Below are positions 43,208 to 55,470 of a stretch of DNA of 64,000 bases, piece by piece (position 1 is the first letter of the stretch; each line of letters starts with the position of its first letter). The notes beneath the pieces were generated by a model that searched no databases, was not told the origin of the DNA, and was given only the letters and a program-made list of their open reading frames with translations. Source of the DNA: Cheiracanthium punctorium (lineage: Eukaryota; Arthropoda; Arachnida; Araneae; Cheiracanthiidae); contig JAWZYV010019476.1 in assembly GCA_038373885.1 (NCBI GenBank), forward strand, positions 62,001-126,000, read 5' to 3'. A program made the position numbers and the translations under genes.

Positions 43208-44858
43208 CAAATTATTCAAGATACACGCTTGCAATATTCATCAACATAAATGCGGAATACCAAAAAAAAAAAAAAACTTTTCTTGACAAAATTATATATG
43301 TATACGAGTAGTTACCCTTACCTTTATGGGTTAGATAGACCACGCTACTCCGGAGAGATTGTCTTACCGAAAGTATAAAAGAAAATAAGATACTATCATA
43401 AGTGAGATAGAATCATTCGTAATAAATAACGAGAGTTCGTTTACTACAATTTAGATTTTATTTATATTTTAAAAGAAATTTTTTTTACAAAAAATGATGC
43501 AATGTTCATACCGTCCCTATAGCTTTATTTTATATTTTGAAAGAAATTTTTTTACAAAATATGATGCTATGTTCATATTGTCCTTATAGCTTTATTATTC
43601 CAGTTTGGTCGGTTTAGGATTTCTATGGCCGTACAAAATACATTTATTGTTACATTCGATACACAGCTCTCATGTAACCAACAGAAACATGTAATGGTAC
43701 ATCTACAGAAGTCTTTGCTTTTGTTTGTCCGTTCTATAATCCTCATACTATTCAGTTTGAATCCAATCATTATAATCATTGTCACTATCTCGTGCATAAT
43801 AGCGTTATGTGAGCACTTTTTCAGATTAAATGTAATCTCTTATGGTAATTTACATTTAGATATGTTAGGTATTCTTTTTATATGTTAGGTTTATCACAAT
43901 GCGTACTCGTTTTTCTCCTTTTAAATTTTTGCAGCCCTACACTCGTTTCTGAATTCGTGGTGGATTCGATTATCTTTCTCCCTAACCGCCAAGAAGAGAT
44001 ATGGACAAGGGGTTCACGATGCTTACTTTGACAGAAACGCCTCTATAGAATAATTAGCTAACATGCTTGAGACACTGGTAAAAAATTTGTATCAAATAAT
44101 TAGAGTTTAACTTTAAAATAAAGCAAATGTTTTTGCTGATTAGTAGCATTGTCCAGTACTTTATATGAAATACTTGAGTAAAAATGGCAGAAATTTGTAT
44201 CATGCGTTTAGCATTACCCGTGAAATTCGGTTACAACGAAGTTGAAGACATCGTGACAATTTGCTCGTTAAATTCGAGTGCTCACAATGACAGGGTTTAC
44301 TGAATTTCAAACTTTGTTGCGTGAAAATAAATTTTAAAAAAGCAATAATTCCCCCAAAAAAATACTTTTAATAGTTTACATTATATGGAGAAGAAACGGA
44401 TCAGTTTATTTTGGAAAGCTTTTGTGTCCTGTTTTTCAGCGATCATTCTCCGCGAGACACTCATTACAAGTCACTGCCATCACATCAATAGATTGTAATG
44501 GATAGATGGACCAGTTATGTAAACAATAAAGATCTCTAGAAACGAAATAAAAGTCTATTTCCTTAACATTTACAGTAACTTTTATTGACTTTTTACTTAA
44601 AATTAATGAAACAAACACACATCTTAATTTTGAAGTCACAGGACTGCCAACTCGGTCGGCAGAGCCTTGAAGCCTTTTGCTGCAGCTGTGGAGTTTATTT
44701 TAGATTAAATAAACATATTTAAAAAAAGACAATTTTCGGGAGCAACGCGACTGCACTTATCCCACGCAGGAGCGCTAGTATATAGTGGTCCCTTGACTGC
44801 AAAGAATTTGTGTTTTGTGAATTTGTGTTTTCCTGGAAGGGACTCTGCAATGTGGACA
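43208..44858. other. Spacer, nothing recognised
   Basis: AT-rich sequence. A short diverged direct repeat (TTTTTTTACAAAATATGATGC-like) lies at 43480-43590. No gene was seen. Confidence 0.4.
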
Positions 44859-44931
44859 GTCTCTGTTGGTCATTTACATGTGACAGTCTTGGAACTTCTA
44901 AGACTGTCACATGTAAATGACCAACAGAGAC
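44859..44931. repeat. Perfect hairpin, 32-bp arms
   Basis: The arm starting GTCTCTGTTGGTCATTTACA (44859-44890) is followed by a 9-nt loop and its perfect reverse complement (44900-44931). It lies just beyond the stop of the retroelement remnant at 44951-46023. Confidence 0.97.
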
Positions 44932-44950
44932 TTAAGAAGTGTTTGGCTAA

Positions 44951-46023
44951 TTAAACTAACGTTGCAAAAGTTTGCTTTATCTTGGTTTGCAGTGGTTTGG
45001 AGGTAACGACTTGCCTTACCCAGGCCTCCGTGTGCAATGTTGGTGGTCTTAAAAGGTGATTAGAAGATGTTAGCGGGCAGTCTAGGATGTAGTGCCAGAG
45101 GGAGCCCTCAGTTCCGCAGTTGCATATCCCTGTTGTGTGCCGATGGAAGCGGTATAGATATGCGCGGAAGGGTCCATGACCGGCAAGGAGGCTTGTTATT
45201 TCCCAAGTGAGTGGCAGTTGGTGCTCCGAGACTTAGGGCAATAGCTCAAAGGTGTGACGGCCCTCGCTACTGGACTCCCATTATGCCTGCCATTCTTTCT
45301 TCAGATGGACATTAAGTATGGCCTTCACTTTGGAGTGCGGTGTTGGGTGGGAGTGAATGGTCTGGAGTGCTGTTGCCTCCTTTCCTGCAACGAGGGAAGG
45401 AGGCAACGACCTGCGGGTGTCACTAGTAACGAGGTGGTCTGCACGCTCGTTACCAGTGACACCCGCATGTGCCTTAATGTGCTGGAGGTACACATTCTTT
45501 AATTGTGCCAGGCTTTGCTTTATTGCTAGCATTTGAGGATCACGGGTGCGGTGTTCTTGTACTGCAATTAAAGCAGATTGACTGTCACTGTATATGGTGA
45601 CTGAAGTGTTGTGCACATATGTAGAGGAGCTTACCCATTCCAAGGACTTTTGGAGCACCAGCAGCTCTGCCTGGTAAACTGAGCAATAGTCAGGCAGTTG
45701 TACTTGGTGTGCATGAATTTCTTCATCATCACAGAAGACGCAAAAGGCTGCTGCCGTGAAGTTCTCCATGCGGGAGCCATCAGTATAGATTGAAATGCTT
45801 TTCAGGGATACTGCTTTGGTTGTGCAGGTTCGTGTGTTCGTGGTGTTCGCAGTGTTCGTGTTGTGGCCGGCTCTTCAGAGGGATGGAGAGTCCAGCGTTT
45901 TGCATACCATACTACGCTTGGCGAGAAACCTGGCATTAACTGGTTGTGGGGATGGTGATCCTCTTCTGGCACTATCCGGCAAGTCCGTGCTCCGATTGCC
46001 TCTGCTTTGAGGGCTAGAGTCAA
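44951..46023 (-). pseudogene. Non-LTR retroelement RNase H and C-terminal region
   Basis: The minus strand reads LKSISIYTDGSRMENF (first catalytic Asp), then QAELLVLQKSLEWVSS (Glu), IYSDSQSALIAVQ (Asp) and HIKAHAGVTGNERADHL, the complete RNase H motif set. Beyond two in-frame stops the same frame continues to TTGICNCGTEGSLWHYILDC, a Cys/His cluster that ends many R1- and LOA-type elements, and stops at 44951. Upstream, in another frame (45802-46023), the end of the reverse transcriptase region is suggested by LKAEAIGARTCRIVPEEDHH. The copy is 5'-truncated and inactive but only lightly mutated. Confidence 0.85.
45372..45467. repeat. Two adjacent hairpins inside the RNase H remnant
   Basis: The first has 14-bp arms (GTTGCCTCCTTTCC with GGGAAGGAGGCAAC, 45372-45407). 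The second has 22-bp arms with one mismatch (TGCGGGTGTCACTAGTAACG.. with ..CCAGTGACACCCGCA, 45412-45467). Both fall in coding sequence of the retroelement. Confidence 0.93.
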
Positions 46024-47084
46024 CGGGGGTAATTAATTCCATTTATAACACTTTTATTCCAGAGGCCAATGCCTGCTCGCCGTGCTGGGAATGCCGTTAT
46101 GAAGACTCAAATAGTGTCCATTTTATTACGGGGTCATGCAGTACGCAGCCAATTTTATTTGCAACTGAAAATTATTCTATCTAGAACTTACTACTAATTA
46201 AACAGTTATTTGAACATTCCTTTATTCAACAATGTCGAGCATATATTATCAATGATGAAAATACTTTAGTGTTTTATTTTCAGTTTATAATGCCATCGGA
46301 CATTCTGTATTTTGGACACATCAAAGTAACTTAATTTAAAACACGGAAACTGTACTAACAAAGAATTATGATAAATGTATCAATAAAATGCAGTAAATAA
46401 TAAACAGAGTAAAAAACTAAAATTGAAACCCGTAGTTTGTGTGTTTTAGATTATTAATTATGAATTTTCACAGTTTATCCACATCTGATTTTTTTCTCTG
46501 CACTATATATATGTGCATGGTTTAGGTTTCCCAGATTTAGAGTCTTTGGATGTAAAATGAAAAAAAAATGTTCCAAGATTTACCCAAGGTAAAAATAAAT
46601 TTATTCGGTCCCATTGCATTTCAAGTTGAAGAGACATCCAGATAAATTTAGCTGTTATTTTCGTTCCCACTAAAACAAGATGCTTAAAAGATTGGAGCAT
46701 AGCCAAAATCGCTCTGTTACGAAAATGCATCCTGGCGGTTTTTTTTCCCCTTAAAAACTGTTTACTTTAGAGAATCCAGTTCTCTTGTGGAATTATTTAT
46801 TAAAGTAACACCATTTTATTTATAAAAGTAATGAAGAAATTCAATTTTAGATAAGTTTACATTGAGCGAACTAAAGGAATGTTAAAATTAGTTTTTAATT
46901 ACATTTTTTTGGTGGAAATCCTCTCCGTTAGATAATAATAAAAAAAGAATAAGGCAGATCCTACAATACATTTGTTTTAGTTTTACATAAACGATTGAAT
47001 TCACAGCCCTGTAAAAGTCTTGGGAGCCTTGACCTTCTACATTTTTATTTATTTATTTATTTATTTTGAGACTGGTGAGTCAGT
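46024..47084. other. Spacer, nothing recognised
   Basis: AT-rich sequence with a TTTA simple repeat at 47043-47065. No gene or element ends were recognised. Confidence 0.4.
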
Positions 47085-47275
47085 CACCTGACCTCAATCC
47101 AATTGAACACCTTTCGGAACACACTGGAACAAAAGTCGGGAAGCGGAAGCATTCTTCAAAACAGAATTTCTTCAACATCTTTATACAGAATGTATAAAAC
47201 TCCCTAGGTCCATCTTTGAAAGAATTGTCAATTTCATGCCCAGACGATGTGCTGCAGTCCTCGAAGCAAACTGAT
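47085..47275 (+). pseudogene. Tc1-like transposase C-terminal fragment
   Basis: It reads SPDLNPIEHLSEH with the catalytic Glu, then after a frame change TEFLQHLYTECIKLPRSIFE, then RIVNFMPRRCAAVLEAN and a stop. This is the normal end of a Tc1 transposase (M-P-R-R-C-x-A-V-x-x-A-x-G/N). Nothing upstream is readable, so only the last 60 residues survive. Confidence 0.85.
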
Positions 47276-47329
47276 ATGCATCTAAGACATAGCGATAAAA
47301 CTCTTGCTTTAAAATATGACTAACAGAAA

Positions 47330-47930
47330 AACCTAAAAATCAATTTCAGGGTTTTTTTTAAATTCGCACCCAAACAAGGATAAGTGGCCCAAAACGTTCT
47401 TTAACGTTCTTTTCACGTTTATCTTCATATCTCAGAGAGGAAAAGAGGTAGCCGTAAAATTCTTGCTTTAAAATGTCTACAAATCAATTTTCAGTGTTTT
47501 TTAGAATTCGGTCCCAACCGGGGGTAAGGGGCCTAAAAGTTATTTTTATATTTCCCTTCGTATCTCAGAAGTAAAAAGAGATGATTACATTTTAAAGCAA
47601 GAATTTTATGGCTCACAGAAATACCTAAAAATCATTTTCTGGGTTTTTCAGAATTCGCACCCAAACGGTCCAAACCTTTTTTTCACATTTCCTTTCATAT
47701 CTGAATGGAGAAAAAGAGATAACCGTAAACTTCTTGCTTAAAAATATAAGGAACACAGATGCCTGAAAATTATTTTCACACAAAGTCTTAAAAATGCTTT
47801 TCAGGGTTTATTAAAAATCGAGCCCAATAGGCGATAGTTGACCAAAAAAGTGAAAAGGTGTTTTTCACGTTTTTTTAGCTTTTCAGTGCTTTTTTTTTTT
47901 TTTTTCTTCCTGGCCAAAGGGCGAATCACT
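47330..47930. repeat. Helitron-associated tandem array, about 160-bp unit
   Basis: Units contain CAGGGTTTTTT, AATTCGCACCCAAACNGG, TTCACGTTTCCCTTCATATC and AAATTCTTGCTTTAAAATG. About three to four diverged units are present. The same unit fills 54200-55470 inside a Helitron with visible ends. Confidence 0.85.
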
Positions 47931-49328
47931 TTTCAGGGTTGCCAGATTAAATGTGAAAAGTCGCCAAGGTTTGCCAATTTTCGGTGATGTATCGCCAAGT
48001 TTGGCTCAAAAAATAAGTCCACAAAAACTGGACCAAGTTCGGCGATATCTTCCATATTTTTCGAGAAACTGAATAAACCTACTGTTTATTTGATTGGAAT
48101 ATTAGTGTCTATATTCGTGTAAATAAAGATGAAGTATAGTTGTAATATTACCTAAGAGGATTTTAAAACAGTTTTAGTAGGGGATTTTAATATAGATTTC
48201 GATTTTGATGAAATGTTTTACGGAACAAGAAAGGCAAATTCGGCACATTCGCAGATTATGATGTCCAATCCAAACAGTATATTTATAAAGGTTAAATATA
48301 GTTAGAATATGCGCGATGAATATTGTGAAACAGTTTTTGTGGGAGATTTTAATATAGATGTTTATTTCAAAAAAGTATTTCATGAAATCAGGAAGATAAA
48401 TACGATACACTCATGAAATATGATACGCTTTCCAATGTAATGGAACAAGGAAGACATAAATGGCCGATTCATGAATTGTCATACGTTTTTAATACCGCAT
48501 AGTAGTGGTTATTTAAAATATGGAAGTTTCTCAGATTTTTCTTTTTTTATTAGCACTGGAGTACTTTTAAAATCAATCAGATTTTTTAGCATTGACATAA
48601 TTTGTCTACACGATTTGTCACGGTGAGACACTTTCCAATTTCTTTTATTTTAATGACAGCGCCGGGGGATAAAATGTTGAAAGTCGCCAAGGTTTGCAAT
48701 TTTTGATGATTTATCGCTAAGTTTGGCGCCAAAACATAAGTCTTCAAAACTGAACAAAGCTTGCCGATATCTTCCAAATTTGGCTAGTAACTGGCAAACG
48801 CGACATTTTGTTACAAAGGAAAAGTATAGTTGGAATATGCCTGGCGAAGATTGTAAAATAACTTTTTTAGGCGATTTTAATATAGATTTCGATTCCAAAG
48901 AAGTGCTTTATAAAACAACGAAGAAAAATACGGCACACTCAATAATAATCATGCACTTTCCAACTGATTGAAATAAGAGGGACTACGCATGGATTATGAT
49001 ACGCTTCTAATATATAGTGCGTATTTAAAATATCAAAGTGTTTCAGATTTTTTTTCTCTTTATAAGCACTACAGTGCTATTAAAATGAAGCAGGTTTTTT
49101 CGCATCGACATAACTTATATCTGTGCACGATTTGTCACGATGAAGCACTTTTCAAATGTGTTTGCCAGATAAATGAGGAGGGGAGGGGAGAATGAAATGT
49201 TGAAAGTCGTACGAGGTTTGCAATTTTTGATAATTCGTCGCCAATTTGGTGTTAAAAAGTATGTCTTCAAAACCGAACCAAGCTTGACGATATCTTTCAA
49301 ATTTGGTTTAGTTGACAGTTTATTACAA
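47931..49328. repeat. Dispersed repeat block carrying GDFNIDF scraps
   Basis: A compound unit recurs. It begins AAAGTCGCCAAGGTTTGC, runs through a GATATCTTCCA segment, and ends in a stretch whose plus frame reads VGDFNIDF followed by VFYGTRKANSAHS-like residues. Copies are near 48160, 48330, 48860 and later 50900 and 51050, and in the Helitron near 56010. The scrap resembles the EEP fragment at 27041-27339. Confidence 0.7.
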
Positions 49329-49622
49329 CCCTAATAGCACAGATGGTCACAAAAGAGTCGCTGTGACGTCACAGAGGGTCACAATTGTCACAGGACTGTC
49401 ACATACTACTCACATTGTGACTTGTGAGTGATGTGACTCTACTGTGTAGTCACTGTGAAGTTTATTTGTGACCAGTCACCAAGTGACGTCGCCGTGAAGT
49501 CACCATGTGACTAGTATGTGAACGGTCGCTCAGTGGCTCCACTGTGAAGTCACCATGTGACTAGTATGTGATTGGTCGCTCAGTGACTCACTGTGAAGTC
49601 ACTGTGTGACTATTTAGTGACT
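49329..49622. repeat. GTCAC/GTGAC-rich repeat block
   Basis: It starts CCCTAATAGCACAG, an end shared with the MITE at 54710-54818. It then holds at least three diverged units of about 56 bp containing GAAGTCACCATGTGACTAGT and GGTCGCTCAGTG. GTCAC or GTGAC occurs dozens of times. The right end was not found. Confidence 0.75.
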
Positions 49623-50589
49623 ACTGATTTTTTTGGACTTCAAAATGGCGTCACACAGCCTCTTTTCACTGATTTTTTCTAATATTTTGTGGCAATTTCT
49701 TTCGTGAAACGTTTAATAAATAAATCCGAAAATAGTAATTCAATAAAACCTCGCAGTTATGTAGTAATGGAATTTAGTTTAATTTATTAATTTTTAAATT
49801 ATTTCATTTAAACAAGACGATATTATTTATAAAAAAATATTATTCTTAAAAATATTAGAGTTGAGAGTTCTAATCACAATGGTGAAAACTAAGTATCTGT
49901 GAGTAAAATTAACAATTTCTTTCATATCCCCATGGCATATGTTTCGATAGCGTAATGTAAGGTTTAAATTTCGGATGGGGGGGGGACTATCCGGTATTTT
50001 CAACCTTATTGTTACTAGAGTAAATACAAATGTGTCAAAATTGCTGTTTTTTAATAATTGCTTTAAGTTTTCAGATCCCCCCCCCCTTTTAAATACGTCT
50101 CTGGTATGTTTGAAAGTTCCACTACGAAAAATTTGAGATAAAACTTTGGGTCTAATTCAAAAATACTTTATTTATTTTATCTAATGCATGTTTTTCCAAT
50201 TAATTTTATTTATTTTTATATGAAATCCCTTTTAGGCAAAATATAGCAAAAATATAAATCTTATCCCTCATACCTTAATATCAAACCCCACATGTCGCAC
50301 ATTACAAATTTATTTTATAACCGAATAAAAAATTTCAATAAATCATTAGTTTTTTCGGATGAATACTTAAATAAAACAGCACATTATCTCCTGAAAATAA
50401 TTTATGTGGAAAAAGAAATATTTCCAAGATTTTAAATTTATATTTATTAATTATGATATTTTTTATATTATTTATAAAATACTCACAGAATATAAAATTT
50501 ATTTATAAAATACTCACAGAAAAATTTTAAATTTCCAAAAGAAGCCGTCAGAACTAGCTTTTGCAGCAATCAGTTTACTTTTAAAGGAT
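49623..50589. other. AT-rich spacer
   Basis: AT-rich sequence with a short direct repeat, AAAATACTCACAGAA, at 50475-50525 and facing G and C runs at 49978 and 50080. No gene was seen. Confidence 0.4.
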
Positions 50590-50760
50590 CGTTAGCAAGG
50601 TAATCACAGCGTTGTGGTAAGATGCGGGGCTACCAGCCGTTAGCTCCAAGGTTCGATTCTGGACCAAAGCACTGGACCTCAACTTTCTCTTGCCTGAGAG
50701 TTTGGTGCTGCCATCTGGTGTATAATTTCGGTAACTCTTTTTCCCCGAATTTTTTCGCTG
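50590..50760 (+). mobile_element. tRNA-headed SINE, second family
   Basis: The head AGCGTTGTGGTAAGATGCGG resembles an A box and AAGGTTCGATTCTGG is a good B box (GGTTCGANTCC-like). The body ends near CCATCTGGTGTATAATTTCG. It shares segments with 12915-13075. No clear target duplication was found. Confidence 0.65.
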
Positions 50761-51250
50761 TCGCAAAACTGTCCCATCGTGACTTCTCTGAACGGTAACA
50801 ATGCGATTACACAGCGAGAGGACATAGGGACCCTGGCGTGACTTTGCTGCGGAGTCGCGGCGACTGTTTGTAACTCTATTGTGACAGTATTGTATGGTCG
50901 CAGTAGGCGATTTTAATAAGATTTCAAATCCGAAGAAGTATTTTATTGAACAGGGAAGAAAAGCACGGCACACTTATGGATTATGATGCCCATTCCAAAG
51001 AGCATTTAAAATGATGAGCTATAGTTCTAATATTGTAAAACAGTTTTAGTAGGCGATTTAATATAGATTTAGCTTACAAAGATGCGTTTTATGGACCAAG
51101 GAAGACAAATACGGCCCACTCATGAATAATAATACACTTTCCAACTTAATGGAATAAGGAAGAAAAATAGGGACGAAGCATGGATTATGATACGCTTTAA
51201 ATATATAGCACGTTAGCATTTAATGACAGCGCGTTTAAAATATGAAAGTG
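50761..51250. repeat. Further GDFN-type and GTCAC-type repeat pieces
   Basis: 50760-50890 has GTGAC/GTCAC-like sequence that may be the far side of the block at 49329. 50890-51250 resumes the compound repeat with TTTTAATATAGATTT segments, as in 47931-49328. Confidence 0.55.
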
Positions 51251-52649
51251 TTTCACATTTTAATTTTTGTGTGATATTGGTTTCATTACAAAAAATGGTT
51301 TTCCAATTTCTCGCCAAAATTAACATTCGCGACAGGGTTAAAGCAGTTGCTTTAAAATTCAGCAAAAGCTGAGCTGAGTTCTGGTGTTTTGGGGAGATAA
51401 TGTGTGCAATGTCTGACAGCCTGTAATTCTTTTAAGTTAAAAAGACCATTGTAAGATCCAGAAGAGGGCACAAGGCCACGTGCATTCTCTCCTCCCTAAC
51501 GAACTAAGTTTACACAATAGAAAATTGACTTAATTTATAATTCAAATGAATTTATATTAAAAGGAGACAATATAATTTTGTGCTTCCTCCAGAATTCTTC
51601 TCTAGATCCGACACTATGGAAAGGACTACTGATGAAAAATTTTGGAAGAAGCCACCATAGCGTACAGATGATCTGAATAAGGTTTTCATCTTTGTTTAAA
51701 AAGGAAAAACTTACAAAAATTTGCATGTTAAAATAAATGGTATTTGTGGGTTATAGAGGCGGCAGAAATTCGATCGCCAAACAACCGAGAAACAGCGCCA
51801 AGATCGTGGTGGTGAAATCTCGCGAAAACATTTGCATTTCCTGTGAATAGCCCTCAAGGATTAATATATTAAGGATTTTAACGTAATATTTATTTTAATT
51901 TTAGGTACAACTGATGCCATTTTTACGTCATGCATCCCAAATAGCAGTTGAAAAGATTTGACGATAAAATTAAATAACGAGAAAGTTAGTTTAGAAAACG
52001 TGGATGGTTTAAAGTAAGATTGGAGGATTCGTGCAATTTTCACCTCCGGTTCTTTCGAAGATTTCTTGCGATTATGTGAAGGAAATAAAATGTAAAATAG
52101 CAACGACAAAATCTGAAAAAATTAAATTAAAAATTAAAAATCTGAGTTTCCTTTTAGTTAATTTTCCGTTTATTTGACATGTATGCACTTTTATTTTGCA
52201 ATTGGTAAGTTTCAGTTTAACATAAATTATTCTGTCCAAGAACATTGGATATTACCTTTGTTTACGTTTATTTGTTAAATTTAGCATTTTGTAGAAACGG
52301 ACAACTTATTAATATGGTTATATAATGTTGAAAAAAAAAATACGCTATCCCATGGTTTAAAGTAAGCCGAAGCCCTGTTAAAAATAGAAAATATGAAATT
52401 TATTACTCTTGACGCTATTTTTACATCATGCAATTAAAGTTGAATTGGTAAATTAAATGCTAACAAGATTTGACAAAAGGAAAAAAAATTACAATAGAAT
52501 TAAAATTGTTCGATCATGAAACATGGATCCAGATAGGAATATGTAAATCATTTAAGGCACTTTCTAAAATTTTGCTGGCCCCTCCTCCCCCAGCAGATAA
52601 ATATATAACCAAGATATATTTAATACTTATTTATTTGTCTTCTATTTCT
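51251..52649. other. Spacer, nothing recognised
   Basis: AT-rich sequence. Two similar stretches (around 51880-52020 and 52340-52500) share ATGCCATTTTTACGTCATGC-like text, suggesting an old direct repeat. No gene was seen. Confidence 0.4.
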
Positions 52650-52702
52650 GTCTGTTGGTTTAACAGTATCCATTCCGTGCGAAGAACGGGTACTTCGGCT
52701 AA
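52650..52702 (+). mobile_element. Helitron 3' terminus
   Basis: The sequence CCGTGCGAAGAACGGG forms the short GC-rich stem near the end, followed by TACTTCGG and the terminal CTAA before T. This matches the end of the complete Helitron at 54051-56641 almost exactly. The 5' end was not found; the arrays at 47.3-51.3 kb probably belong to it. Confidence 0.75.
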
Positions 52703-52712
52703 TCCTACTATA

Positions 52713-53762
52713 CCGGGTGATTCAAAATATATGTTAAGGCGATTATTTTTTAAACGGTAAGTGATCGAAACATACTTCTAATTAGAAACGTTCGTCAAAT
52801 TAAGAGTAGCTTTCATATACGACATGTTTTAATGGGGGTTGTACACATATTAAGCTACGAAATTTAATTTTTATGCGGTCCCTCCTTTTCTACCCTTTAT
52901 ATTTAGAAGAATGTTGCTCTTTGCCTAAGAAAATTAATAAAACAAATCCCGTGTCTCAACGTGGAATAGTTATCGAGATACTGCAATTTGAAAATTTTGA
53001 CATTTGTCGCCAAGCACTAAGGGGATGTCTCCAAAGTGAGCAAAATGTAATCACTTTTCAACTGACGTTACTTTATGTTAATAGTCACTCGATAGACACA
53101 GTCGACTCCTCAAATCCTAATTTAGATAGAATTTTCCTGTAAAATAAGTTTGGCATTTTCTAGTGAAAGTTATCACACCATAGTAACGACACAATTATTT
53201 TATTATTCTCTTTTACACTTTAAAATTCCTTCTCTAGAAGCGTGATGTAATTAGTGGATGACCCCCCCCCTAAAAGACTAAATTATCGCTAATTTCATAA
53301 AGCAGTACCGATCATTTTAGGTAAAACTGTACCAGTTATTTCACACATTTGGACGCGTTTAATCGCTTTTCCCAACGATGGGATATTTATTTATCTTTTA
53401 TCAACTCATAGCTGGTCCCCTAAAGTAAAGATTTTTTCGCTTGAAAACCGTCGCCAACACAGCAGGTAAAGTGGTGGTGTCATTTTTAAAAATAAACTTT
53501 TTGCTAACTATTCCACTAGAGACACGGGATTTGTTTTATTAATTTTCTTAGGCAAAGAGCAACATTCTTCTAAATATGAAGGGTAGGAAAGGAGGGACCT
53601 TATAAAAATTAAATTTCGTATTTTAATATGTATACAACCTCCAGTAAAAAATGCCAGATCGGAAAGCTACTCTTAATTTGACGAACTTTTCTAATTGGAA
53701 GTATGTTTCGATCACTTACGGTTTAAAAAATAATCGCCTTAACATCTATTTTGAAACACCCG
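52713..53762. mobile_element. Foldback-type element with about 260-bp arms
   Basis: Ends are CCGGGTGATTCAAAATA and its inverse TTTTGAAACACCCGG. The arms (about 52713-52972 and 53508-53762) stay alignable throughout, for example GGCGATTATTTTTTAAACGG and its inverse. The unpaired middle is about 530 bp and non-coding. Flanks are TA on the left and TG on the right. Confidence 0.85.
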
Positions 53763-54199
53763 GTGTAGTTCATTGGCGGTTTTACGGGGGGGGGGGGTAA
53801 TGGGGGTAATTACGCCTCCCAGGATTTTGAAAACGAATGTGAAAATAATTCTGCATGGGGAATTCACTGGGGTGAAATAAACAAATAACACTATCTACGT
53901 GGCAAACATAGGAACTCTTCAAATATAACAATAATTTAGATCGATGGGGGGCAAAGATGCAAGGTTATTATTTTCGGTATTTAAATATCTCATTAATTAT
54001 GTGATTAATTAAACATTTATTTCACATTTGATGATTAATTAAACATTTTATCTTCATATATAAAGGAAGATGTCCTAACTGACTGACTGATGATCATCGC
54101 CCAGCCAAATCTACTGGAGGTACAGACATGAAATTTTAGGAGCTTGTAGCTTTTGTGCCCGGCGTCGTTTAAGAAGCGATTTTTAAAAATTCGATCCTA

Positions 54200-55470
54200 G
54201 ACGGGGATGGCGGCCCAGAACGTTCTTTTCACGTTTCCCTTCATAATTCAGTGTTAAAAAGAGATAGCCATACAATTCTTGCTTTAAAATGTAACAACAC
54301 AAATACCTGAAAGTTGTTTTCAGGGTTTTTTTTAGAATTCGCACCCAAACAGGCGTAGGGGGCCGAAACGTACTTTAACATTCTTTTCACGTTTCCCTTC
54401 ATATCTCAGAGGAAAAAAGAGACAACCGTAAAATTCTTGCTTTAAAATATAACACAGATACCTAAAATCGTTTTCAGGGTTTTTTAGAATTCTTACCCAA
54501 ACGGACGTAAGGGGCCGAAACGTAAAATGCAACTAACAGCAACACCTAAAAATTATTCTCAGGGTTTTTTAAAATTCGTATCCAAACGGAGGTAAGAGTC
54601 CAAAACGTTCTTTTCATATTTCTCTTGATATATGAGAGGAAAAAAAGAGATAGCTTTAAAATTCTTGCTCAAAGGTATAGGGAATACAAATGCTTAAAAT
54701 TCGTTTTCTCCCTAGTAGCACAATTAGTCCAAAAGACGTTTAAAACACGTTTTTTAACGTCGAAAAACGTGTTTCCAACGTAATTTGAACGTTTTTTGAA
54801 CTAGTTGTGCTACTAGGGGGGGGGGGTTCTTTAGAATGCGCATGAAAAGGGGGATAAGGGGCTAAAACGTTATTTTGGAATTTGTCATCATATCTCAAAG
54901 GGAAATAGAGATAGTCATAAAATTCTTCCTTTAGAATGTAGCGAACAAGGATGCCTAAAAATCAGTTCAGGGTGTTTCAGAATTCGCACCCAAGTGGGTG
55001 TAAGGGGCCAAAACGTTCTTTGACGTTCTTTTCACATTTCCCTTAATATGCCAGAGGAAGAAGAGATAGCCTAAAATTCTTGCTTAAAAATATAGTGAAC
55101 ACAAATGCCTTAAAATTATCTTCAGGTTTTTTTTAGAATTTGCATCATAACGGGGATAAGGGGGGTCAAAATGTTGTTTACAAATTTTCCATCATATCTC
55201 AAAGGGAAAAACAGATAGCCACAAAATTCTTGCTTTAAAATGTAGCTAACGCGAATGCAAAATAGTCATTTTTAGAGTTTTCTAGAGTTAGAGTTCAAAC
55301 TGTTGTGAGGGGCTAAAACGTTATTTTCATATTTGTCTTCATGTATCGAACGAAAATGAAGATAGCCATAAAAATCTTCTTTTAAAATGTAACGAACACA
55401 AATTCATAAACATCTTTTTCAAATGAAAAAAAATCACCATTATAAAGGGTAAGTTGACAAAAAAGGTGTT
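54200..55470. repeat. Tandem array of 150-170 bp units in the Helitron
   Basis: Units begin near CAGGGTTTTTTAGAATTCGC (about 54320, 54475, 54560, 54968 and 55123) and include AAATTCTTGCTTTAAAATG. They match the array at 47330-47930. Confidence 0.85.
54710..54818. mobile_element. 109-bp MITE, CCCTAGTAGCACA family
   Basis: Ends are CCCTAGTAGCACAATTAG and CTAGTTGTGCTACTAGGG; inner arms carry inverted AACGTTTTT/ACGTGTT text. It sits inside one unit of the Helitron array. Confidence 0.8.

Noticed and set aside
46503..46730. 75-residue minus-strand frame as an upstream exon of the CCP gene
   Set aside because: It has no signal peptide, no CCP pattern and no suitable donor in phase 1.
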